NCBI GenBank assembly: GCA_029882335.1
Contig: JAOUKW010000001.1
Coordinates: 1 to 51,360 of the forward strand
From: Candidatus Heimdallarchaeota archaeon
Lineage (GTDB): Archaea; Asgardarchaeota; Heimdallarchaeia; Heimdallarchaeales; Kariarchaeaceae
Reading direction: 5' to 3'
Length of the DNA: 51,360 nt
Shown: positions 44,714 through 51,360 of the stretch, one piece after another
Layout of the letters: the number at the start of each line of letters is the position of its first letter
Position numbering within the stretch: the first letter of the stretch is position 1
Made by a program: the position numbers and the translations under genes
The notes under the pieces: model-generated
Told to the model about the DNA's origin: nothing
Databases searched by the model: none
The model's input: only the letters and a program-made list of their open reading frames with translations

Positions 44714-45595
44714 ATGTCATTAAAAGGAGCTTCTGCTCTTAAATTACTGAACAAACATGAGATAAGGATTCTTGTTGCTATTGAAGTAGGTATGAAAACA
44801 AGTCAATTTATTGATATTGAAACAATTGCAAAATATTCCGGTTACAATCAAGGTAAAATTGAGCATTGGTTGAAAAATTGCCATAAATTAAATCTAGTTC
44901 ATAGATGGTCTGGTCATTTTACAGGATATGAATTGACAATTCATGGGTATGATTTATTAGCTCTCAATGCTTTATATGAAAAAGGAGTCATTAAATCCAT
45001 AGGAAGAGAGAGAGGTGTTGGAAAAGAATCTAGGATATTTTATGCATTAAATAATAATGATCAAGAAGTACTTTTAAAACTGCATAGAGTTGGATTTACA
45101 TCTTTTCATCAAGTAAAGAAAAAGAGAAGATATACTGCTAATAAACATCATATTTCTGAACTTTATTCATCAAGACTGTCAGCTGAATCAGAGGTAAAAT
45201 GGTTAAAGATCGCAAATGAAATGAATTTACCAGTTCCAACATATTTTGATTATAATAGACATATTATAGTTATGGAACTGATTGAAGGAATAGATCTTGT
45301 AAAAGTAAAAAATCTGGATGAACCTGTTGAAATACTAGAAAACATTGTGTTATTTATAAAAAATGCTTGGTCAAAAGCTAATTTTGTACATGGAGATTTA
45401 TCAGAGTACAATATATTATTGAAATCAGAAAACTTGCATCCAATTATTATTGATTTTCCACAATCTGTAGACCGTTCTGAGAAAAATGCAAATGAATTGC
45501 TAATGCGGGATATAAAAAATATCATATCATTTTTTGATAGAAAATATAAATTAAATACTGATATCAATGAAATTTATAATTATGTAACAAACTAA
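44714..45595 (+). CDS. rio2: RIO2 atypical protein kinase/ATPase
   Basis: Needed for late small-subunit maturation in archaea and eukaryotes. 293 residues: an N-terminal winged helix (about 8-85) unique to RIO2, then the RIO kinase domain. The ATP-binding loop is in SIGRERGVGKES (about 95-106). The catalytic loop is HGDLSEYN (about 224-231), and the metal-binding IIIDFPQ follows. A GAGGTGA ribosome-binding element precedes the ATG. Together with Nep1 it gives two small-subunit assembly factors in the window. Confidence 0.93.
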   Translation: MSLKGASALKLLNKHEIRILVAIEVGMKTSQFIDIETIAKYSGYNQGKIEHWLKNCHKLNLVHRWSGHFTGYELTIHGYDLLALNALYEKGVIKSIGRERGVGKESRIFYALNNNDQEVLLKLHRVGFTSFHQVKKKRRYTANKHHISELYSSRLSAESEVKWLKIANEMNLPVPTYFDYNRHIIVMELIEGIDLVKVKNLDEPVEILENIVLFIKNAWSKANFVHGDLSEYNILLKSENLHPIIIDFPQSVDRSEKNANELLMRDIKNIISFFDRKYKLNTDINEIYNYVTN

Positions 45596-45640
45596 TATTA
45601 GAAAAGAATTTAATATATTAAGGTAAAATATTACAATAGA

Positions 45641-47773
45641 TTGGAGAAGATTATTCTGAATACTAATTCTGAAAATTTATTTCCAATAATTGGATATGAT
45701 ATATTACCAATGGCATCTTCAATAAATGAAGAAGAACTAAGGGTTTCAGCAGTTTTAGAATTTGAATCTGGAAAAACTACAGAATGGTCCAATATTAATA
45801 GAAGAAAATTACTAGCTCTAATTAGAAAATATAAGGTTAAATCAATAGGCACCGATAATCCTGCTGAAATTCTGCTTACAGGAGAGACATTATCCTCATT
45901 TTTAAAACATTTACCAGTAGTTTCATCTTTAATCCATGTAAATTTAACAAAAGAAGGTATTTCTGTTTCAATGAGTAAATTAATACAACATCATAATATT
46001 ACTCCATCGAAAGAAAAGTTAAGTCCGTTAAAAACAGCAAGAGCAATTGTTAAATTAATAAAGCTCAACATTGGAATGGTTTTAGAAGGGTTTGAAAATG
46101 AAACAATAATAAAAATAGGCTTCCCAAATAAAAGTAAGAAAGGTGGATTTTCACAGGCACGATATCAACGGCAAAATGAAGAAGTTGTTTTTAGGAGTTA
46201 TAAATTTTTAAAAGAATCATTAGAGCAAAATAAATTAAATTTTGATTATAACATTGTTACAACAAAATATGGAGCTAAATTCGCAAAATTTCATATATTT
46301 TCTTCAATTATGGAAGTAAAAAATAATGTTAAAATATCTTCACTTTTTCCAGCAAAAATTAAAATGTGGAGTCCACAGAAGAAAATAGTTACACATAGAC
46401 CTCTTACCGATTCTCCTCAAATAGAGAAAGTGAGTTATTATAATCATCTAAATAGATTAATCATTGGAATAGATCCAGGAATGGTAACTGCAGTTGCGAT
46501 GATAAATTTATCTGGAAAATTAATTAATGTAACTAGTAGGAGGAACTATTCCAAAGGAGAAATAATAGAAACAATTCGAGAATTTGGTGTACCTGTTTTA
46601 ATATGCTCTGATGTTCGCCCAATACCTACTCTTGTAAAGAAACTAGCCAGCTCTTATCATACACATGTATTTTCACCAAATTCTCTATTATCAAAAACAG
46701 AAAAGAGATCAATGGTTTCTAAATTTTTAGAATTTACTTCATTAAATAATCATGAAATAGATGCATTATCTGCATGTATTCATGCATTTAATAATTATCA
46801 AGATGATTTTTTGAAAATTGATACAATGAACTACTTGGGCACGGAAAAGGATATGATAAAAAGTTTATTAATTCAAGGCTTTAATCTTCATGATAGTATG
46901 GAAAATATTGAAAATATGCGAATTTCCAATTTGGATGTAGAACATACAAAGGAGATTAAAGAATCAAAAAGTGAAGATATTTTGGTATTATTAAATCGAT
47001 TTCAACATTTAAGTGCTGAAATTTCATCTAATGAGTCTTTGATTAATAATCTACGTGCACAAATAGGGAGATTAGAATCAAAATTAATATCTTTGGAAAG
47101 TATAAATAGTAGCCTAGAAAAGAAATATTCTGATTTAGTTAATGAGAAAACGTTAAACCTACTTGGATCAGAATTAATCTATCAAAAGGAAATACAAATA
47201 TCTCATTTAAACAGAGTAATTATAGAAAAAATTGATTCAGAAGAATCTTTGAAACAAAGGATATCAGATCTAGAAAAACTTATTTGGTTATCCATCGATA
47301 ATGATCAAAGAGCTATAAGAATTTTGAAAAATTTTTCACAGGATGGTATTTATCAGTTGAATAAACAAAGAGAAATTAGTCCTGCTGATATTATACTAAT
47401 ATTAAATCCAACTGGTGGAGGTCCGTTAACCTCTCAATATCTAGCTGATAGTAGAGTGCGATTAGTTTTTATTGAAGGACACAACCTTTCAGATGAAGCT
47501 GATTATGTACTTGAAAAAAATAATATTCCCGTTCTTCGAAGTGAAAAATATAATATTGTAAAATTAGCAGAATTTGCAGTAATCTCAAATAAAGAATTAA
47601 CAAAAGCATTAGATGATTATGAAAAATTACAAATGCAAAAATTTTCAAGAGAAAAATCTTCATTGATAAACTCGACAATTAAAGAATACTATTATGAGCG
47701 TGAAAAAGAAATCATTGCAAATAAAAAATCTTACGATAATTATGAACCTGAAGATGAAGAAAGTGGTATTTGA
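45641..47773 (+). CDS. COG2433/DUF460 archaeal protein with RuvC-like core and coiled coil
   Basis: 710 residues. The central RNase H-like fold begins with IIGIDPGMVTAVAMINL (about 274-290) and continues through ICSDVRPIPTLVKKLAS to NNHEIDALSACIHAF, the family's invariant acidic region. A long coiled coil follows (about 430-560), then a C-terminal alpha/beta domain with LILNPTGGGPLTSQYL (about 585-600). This arrangement is the archaeal DUF460 family, of unknown function, suggested to act on nucleic acid. The start is TTG. It overlaps the convergent methyltransferase gene by 34 bases. Confidence 0.8.
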   Translation: MEKIILNTNSENLFPIIGYDILPMASSINEEELRVSAVLEFESGKTTEWSNINRRKLLALIRKYKVKSIGTDNPAEILLTGETLSSFLKHLPVVSSLIHVNLTKEGISVSMSKLIQHHNITPSKEKLSPLKTARAIVKLIKLNIGMVLEGFENETIIKIGFPNKSKKGGFSQARYQRQNEEVVFRSYKFLKESLEQNKLNFDYNIVTTKYGAKFAKFHIFSSIMEVKNNVKISSLFPAKIKMWSPQKKIVTHRPLTDSPQIEKVSYYNHLNRLIIGIDPGMVTAVAMINLSGKLINVTSRRNYSKGEIIETIREFGVPVLICSDVRPIPTLVKKLASSYHTHVFSPNSLLSKTEKRSMVSKFLEFTSLNNHEIDALSACIHAFNNYQDDFLKIDTMNYLGTEKDMIKSLLIQGFNLHDSMENIENMRISNLDVEHTKEIKESKSEDILVLLNRFQHLSAEISSNESLINNLRAQIGRLESKLISLESINSSLEKKYSDLVNEKTLNLLGSELIYQKEIQISHLNRVIIEKIDSEESLKQRISDLEKLIWLSIDNDQRAIRILKNFSQDGIYQLNKQREISPADIILILNPTGGGPLTSQYLADSRVRLVFIEGHNLSDEADYVLEKNNIPVLRSEKYNIVKLAEFAVISNKELTKALDDYEKLQMQKFSREKSSLINSTIKEYYYEREKEIIANKKSYDNYEPEDEESGI

Positions 47774-48264
47774 AAATAAAAAGCACTATCTTCAACTAAA
47801 TTTTGAATAAGTTGGTATTGTATTTTCTGATTATCAAGAGTGGATTTAAATTCGCTAACAAAATTTTCTTTGTTTAATATTGTGATAAGTACTAAATTGT
47901 ATTGATAATCCATTATTGAGGTAACTCTCTGTAGAGCTTTTGCCTTATGTCTAATATTTTGAAATACACTAAAAGAAAATAAACTAGTTATCGAATTCTT
48001 TCTTATGGGTAGGTGTTCAATATCACAACAAAGTGCAAGGAAGTACCGTTTTGATTGAATACCTTGCAAAAGCATTTGAAATGAAATATCCACATTAATT
48101 AACGGTATTTCTATCCATTCTGATAATAATCCAGTACCTCCACCTAGGTCTATTGCCCAATCTATTGGTTGAATTAATTGTTTACAATGAGTAAATTTTT
48201 GTTTTTGAATTATTTCATACATTGAATCATAATCATTAGAAATAGTATCATAATATGTTATCAT
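47740..48264 (-). CDS. Class I SAM-dependent methyltransferase
   Basis: 174 residues, smaller than most of the family. Motif I is AIDLGGGTGLLS (about 37-48), followed by an acidic strand end (INVDIS) and a DIEHLPI motif (about 81-87). The N terminus has the YYDTISNDYDSMY pattern common in small-molecule methyltransferases of the UbiE/methyltransf-11 type. Substrate unknown. Its last codons are inside the 3' end of the convergent COG2433 gene. Confidence 0.65.
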   Translation of the reverse strand: MITYYDTISNDYDSMYEIIQKQKFTHCKQLIQPIDWAIDLGGGTGLLSEWIEIPLINVDISFQMLLQGIQSKRYFLALCCDIEHLPIRKNSITSLFSFSVFQNIRHKAKALQRVTSIMDYQYNLVLITILNKENFVSEFKSTLDNQKIQYQLIQNLVEDSAFYFQIPLSSSSGS

Positions 48265-48327
48265 TTTTTTTTTTCCATATTTTAATTAGAAATTGAATAG
48301 AAAAAAATATTATTATTGATAGAACGC

Positions 48328-48358
48328 CTTAATGATTAAAGCATTTTTTACCATTAAG
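48328..48358. promoter_or_regulatory. Inverted repeat between methyltransferase and DRG genes
   Basis: CTTAATG (48328-48334) and CATTAAG (48352-48358) are a perfect inverted repeat with 17 bases between, located in the 174-base divergent promoter region. It could be an operator or a weak hairpin. AT-rich DNA makes such repeats fairly likely by chance. Confidence 0.25.
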
Positions 48359-48438
48359 AAAAACAGTAACACATTATTTATTTCTTAAGAATAATAAAGA
48401 ACTTTAGAGATAAACTATCTCAGAATTAGGTGGATTTT

Positions 48439-49554
48439 ATGAGTACATTTCAGGATCAAATAAAAGAACTTGAGGATCAAATAAAACGCACCAAAATAAA
48501 TAAAGCTACAGAAAAGCATGTTGGATTGTTAAAAGCAAAAATTGCTAGATTAAAAAGAGAACAACAAGATCGATTAATGGGAGGAGGTTCTGGTGGTGGG
48601 GATGGTTATGACGTAAAGAAATCAGGAGATAGCAGTGTCGCACTGATAGGATTACCTTCTGTTGGAAAATCAACTTTATTAAACCAATTAATTAATCAAA
48701 AAATTTCTCAAGTTGGTAGTTATGCTTTTACTACATTAGAGGCAATTCCTGGTATTATGTCTTATGAAGGTGCATCTATCCAAATAATTGATTTACCTGG
48801 GATAATTTCAGGTGCTTCAAAGGGTAAAGGTCAAGGAAAACGGGTTTTAGGTGTGGCTCGTGGTGCAGATTTATTATTGATAGTTTTAGATGTTTTTAGT
48901 GCATTACATCATTTTGAATTGATTATTAATGAATTGAGTTATGTTGGAATACGATTAAATCAAGAAGCTCCTGATGTTGTAATTAAAAAAACTAATCGCG
49001 GCGGTATTGGTATTGCTTCTTTGAAAATTTTGACAAAAATAGATGATAGTACGATAAAATCGATAATGAATGAATATCGATTGATTAATGCTAATATAAC
49101 TATCAGATCAGATATCAGTGATGACCAATTGATCGATGTACTGGAGGGAAATCGGGTTTATATTCCTGCTTTTATAGTATTAAATAAAATTGATTTAGTT
49201 TCAGATTTAGAGTTGCGAGAAGTTAAAGAAAAATTAAATATGAAAAACATTGGTATCTCTGCAGAAAGTGGGAAAAATATAGATGAACTGAAAAAAATTA
49301 TATTTAATTATTTAAGTTTAATAAGAATTTATCTCAAACCATATGGTATGGAAGCTGATTTTGAAGAACCTTTGATAATACGAAATGGAGCTGATGTGGG
49401 TGATGTTTGTGATAAATTACACAATTCCTTTAGAAAGGAATTTCATTATGCTCGTGTTTGGGGAAAATCGGTTAAGCATTCAGGTCAAAAAGTATCAATT
49501 AAACATAAAATGGAAGATGGTGATGTTTTAACTATCGTTAGGAAAACTAATTGA
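48439..49554 (+). CDS. DRG-family GTP-binding protein
   Basis: Orthologue of eukaryotic DRG1/DRG2, translation-associated GTPases. Numbered from the GTG at 48430, the P-loop is GLPSVGKS (74-81), DLPG is at 121-124, and a SAKGKGQG-like insert (127-137) and an ALHHFE region follow. The base-recognition segment is LNKID near 257-261. The C-terminal TGS domain occupies about 298-372 and ends in GDVLTIV. The ATG at 48439 has an AGGTGG ribosome-binding element 7 bases before it and is the preferred start. The Gly-rich linker (51-60) is unusual for its length. Confidence 0.93.
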   Translation: MSTFQDQIKELEDQIKRTKINKATEKHVGLLKAKIARLKREQQDRLMGGGSGGGDGYDVKKSGDSSVALIGLPSVGKSTLLNQLINQKISQVGSYAFTTLEAIPGIMSYEGASIQIIDLPGIISGASKGKGQGKRVLGVARGADLLLIVLDVFSALHHFELIINELSYVGIRLNQEAPDVVIKKTNRGGIGIASLKILTKIDDSTIKSIMNEYRLINANITIRSDISDDQLIDVLEGNRVYIPAFIVLNKIDLVSDLELREVKEKLNMKNIGISAESGKNIDELKKIIFNYLSLIRIYLKPYGMEADFEEPLIIRNGADVGDVCDKLHNSFRKEFHYARVWGKSVKHSGQKVSIKHKMEDGDVLTIVRKTN

Positions 49555-49590
49555 TTAAGGTCTTTATAAATTTTCATTAGTAGTAGTTTT

Positions 49591-50487
49591 ATGGTATTTG
49601 TAAATAAATTTGAATCAAATAATATATCCTCAATATTTACAAGGAAAAAAGGATATACTAAAATAAAATCATCTTTATCCTATTCAAATGAAAGAGCTGT
49701 AAAAATATTAAATACATTTACACCACAAGGTGTTAGTCCAAAAATATGTTTAAGGATTGGTAGTATTGATAATCAAATTGGTGTTGGTTATTATTATATG
49801 GAAGATAATTCAACTGTTAGAATATCCACGTTTTTATCACCAATTCAAATAAATAATTTAGAAGTGTTTACACCACCTATCGAAGAGGATCAAATTATTA
49901 GATTAGCAAAGGGTGAATTATCTATGATATCTCATAAATACAGCTTTTTCACAAATACATTTCTAGATATATTTGACAATGAAGATGCTTCATCAATCTT
50001 ATATTCAATTTTGTCTGGTGATAATCTAATTATTGTACATCCTAATCACACCGATAGACTACAATTTATGGCTTCATTGTTAAATGTCCTACCAAAAATT
50101 ATTTTTCAGTATAGTCGTTTGACAAGTAGTTGTTCAGAATTAGAAGGCAATGAAAATATCATTGGTGTTGAAGAATTACCAAAAAAATATCGATCCCATA
50201 AAAAATTATTCTTATCCTTAGATACAATATTCATAGATCTTACGACTAGATCAATTGAGGGTGAAGGAATAAAAAATTGTAATCTAACAAGAGATGTAAT
50301 TTCAAAAATAAAAGAAAACTATTCAAATGGAATAATAGATTTACAAAATATAATTGAAGATATTATTAATAATAATTCCGCCTTTATTGAGAAATTGGAT
50401 GCCCAAAGTGGTTATTTAGTTAATACCATTCAAGAAAAATTAAACATAACAAATGAATCTGAACAGAGTTGGATTATGTCTTTTTAA
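49591..50487 (+). CDS. Hypothetical protein with possible DENN/folliculin-like fold
   Basis: 298 residues with no clear family. Residues 125-220 read as a DENN core: a helix (DNEDASSILYSILSG), a strand (DNLIIVHPN), a helix (RLQFMASLLNVLP), the NENIIGVEELP turn (about 190-200) and the LFLSLDTIFIDLTTRSIEGEG strand-turn (about 208-228). This matches the helix-strand-helix-GxP-DL pattern of folliculin and DENN proteins, known as GTPase regulators. The N-terminal half (about 25-100) has alternating strands that could be longin-like. The call is structural inference from reading only. It follows DRG by 36 bases on the same strand. Confidence 0.45.
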   Translation: MVFVNKFESNNISSIFTRKKGYTKIKSSLSYSNERAVKILNTFTPQGVSPKICLRIGSIDNQIGVGYYYMEDNSTVRISTFLSPIQINNLEVFTPPIEEDQIIRLAKGELSMISHKYSFFTNTFLDIFDNEDASSILYSILSGDNLIIVHPNHTDRLQFMASLLNVLPKIIFQYSRLTSSCSELEGNENIIGVEELPKKYRSHKKLFLSLDTIFIDLTTRSIEGEGIKNCNLTRDVISKIKENYSNGIIDLQNIIEDIINNNSAFIEKLDAQSGYLVNTIQEKLNITNESEQSWIMSF

Positions 50488-50585
50488 TGCATAAATGATC
50501 TGTTTTTTTGAAAATACAAAAATAATTAATATTAATTTATTTTTTAACCGAATGAATTATGATGTAATAATATCACCTTCCAATA

Positions 50586-51260
50586 GTGGAAGATAGTGAT
50601 CAATTTTCAGGGAGAATGTTGAGTGAAACAGAACCCTCACTTAAATTTAGTGTTTGTGAGGTTTGTAATGTTAATATCCCTAATTGGATGGAAAGTAAAT
50701 TTATTGATACTATAATATATGTCCGGTTTACTTGCGATGATTGTCATCAGATGAATATTGTAGTTTCGCATTCAGACAATCCAATTATACAAGAAAATCG
50801 TGATTCTTGGGTTGAAGATTTTATCTCTGAACAACGATCTTCTGGGAAATTAACCACAATTGATACTGATATAAGGATTGATCATGATTTCTCAGAAACA
50901 TCTATTGATGAAATTGTTGAGGATCAAATTGAGGAAGATCAATTAAATGACCATCGTGTTGCAATTTGGTCTACTAAATTCATACATGAATCATTATTTG
51001 GGGCAGATCCCGTTAATTGGCTAGATCAACAAGGAGCATTTGCAGAAAATGAAATTGATATTACAATTATTACACTGTCTAACTTTTATAATAACAATGT
51101 AACAAATGTTAAATTATCAGCTATACAATGTTTATTATATTTATTTAAAAAATCACCTATTCATAAGAATTTAATAATAAATTCAATTAAATTATATGTG
51201 AATGACACTGATCCTCTAATCAAAGAATTTGCAGAACAAACACTAAATCAATTGTCGTAA
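50586..51260 (+). CDS. Zinc-ribbon and helical-repeat protein, 224 aa
   Basis: An N-terminal zinc-ribbon-like pair is VCEVCNV (about 23-29) and FTCDDCHQ (about 49-56), giving CxxC twice. A long acidic linker (about 85-130, rich in Glu/Asp/Ile) follows. The C-terminal part (about 150-222) resembles one or two HEAT-like helical pairs (NNNVTNVKLSAIQCLLYLF, then DTDPLIKEFAEQTLNQL). The start is GTG. No family recognised. It lies after the possible DENN-like gene with about 100 bases between. Confidence 0.55.
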   Translation: MEDSDQFSGRMLSETEPSLKFSVCEVCNVNIPNWMESKFIDTIIYVRFTCDDCHQMNIVVSHSDNPIIQENRDSWVEDFISEQRSSGKLTTIDTDIRIDHDFSETSIDEIVEDQIEEDQLNDHRVAIWSTKFIHESLFGADPVNWLDQQGAFAENEIDITIITLSNFYNNNVTNVKLSAIQCLLYLFKKSPIHKNLIINSIKLYVNDTDPLIKEFAEQTLNQLS

Positions 51261-51335
51261 TAATCTCATAATCTTAGTGTATTACCTCAACTTAAATGCA
51301 AAAAATAATATAGATAATTTAGGTTGTTGTTAATA

Positions 51336-51360
51336 TGCGTCTTGTAACAGTACATATGCC
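51336..51360 (+). CDS. Start of a gene cut by the window end; possible ribbon-helix-helix regulator
   Basis: An ATG at 51336 opens a frame reading MRLVTVHMP at the window edge. The LVTVHxP opening is common in archaeal CopG-type ribbon-helix-helix DNA-binding proteins. Only eight codons are visible, so this is a guess. Confidence 0.3.

Noticed and set aside
1..51360. CRISPR arrays, insertion sequences or att sites
   Set aside because: No spaced direct repeats, transposase-like frames or terminal repeats were seen on either strand.

Overview
This is an AT-rich archaeal chromosome segment, most likely from an Asgard archaeon and plausibly a member of the Heimdallarchaeia. Archaeal markers are a PolD small subunit, RPA-like protein, RFC large subunit, Hef, Sec61 beta, eL14, Cbf5, Nep1, RIO2, NOG1, DRG and a GGGP-synthase relative. 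Asgard markers are an OSTC/OST3-like oligosaccharyltransferase subunit, two Arf-like GTPases with a shared extra N-terminal domain, and possible Roadblock-like and DENN-like proteins. A complete succinate dehydrogenase catalytic set and bacterial-type glucose-6-phosphate and 6-phosphogluconate dehydrogenases fit the Heimdall assignment. That assignment is inference; there is no 16S gene here. Probable TTG starts are frequent.

Layout. 1-3.2 kb: lipid, glycosylation and hypothetical genes. 3.3-9.1 kb: a MoxR/VWA pair, then an RPA-like protein convergent with the PolD small subunit. 9.1-13.5 kb: a solitary 23S rRNA gene with a clear processing stem. It is about 0.8 kb longer than usual because of a 420-nt group I intron (11498-11917) and a second, unclassified structured insertion of about 360 nt in helix 89 (about 12594-12953). 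13.6-25.8 kb: the first GTPase paralogue, a DUF420 membrane protein, a two-subunit 2-oxoacid:ferredoxin oxidoreductase, tRNA-Arg(UCU), a heavily sequon-bearing surface protein, tRNA-Ser(UGA), an e-MtaB/CDKAL1-like methylthiotransferase, a 544-residue orphan, Nep1, the second GTPase paralogue, a DJ-1-like protein without its nucleophile and a small possible Roadblock protein. 25.9-28.8 kb: gnd and zwf tail to tail. 28.9-33.7 kb: FtsZ, NOG1, S10, eL14, Cbf5, cytidine deaminase. 34-37.7 kb: Sec61 beta, tRNA-Pro(CGG), a membrane protein, a zinc-ribbon protein and Hef. 37.9-41.3 kb: sdhCAB. 41.3-51.3 kb: nitrilase-like protein, RfcL, coiled-coil protein, RIO2, COG2433 protein, methyltransferase, DRG, the possible DENN-like protein, a zinc-ribbon/helical-repeat protein and the start of a possible ribbon-helix-helix gene.

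How the genes fit together. Three themes recur: genome maintenance (RPA, PolD small subunit, RfcL, Hef), ribosome and RNA maturation (23S, Nep1, NOG1, Cbf5, RIO2, DRG, e-MtaB, S10, eL14), and central or redox metabolism (2-oxoacid oxidation to reduced ferredoxin, NADPH from the oxidative pentose phosphate branch, succinate oxidation into a quinone pool). The OSTC-like protein and the sequon-rich surface protein point to N-glycosylation of the cell surface. Base composition looks uniform and no insertion sequence or CRISPR array was seen. The most unusual material is the doubly interrupted 23S gene, the GTPase pair and the possible DENN-like protein.
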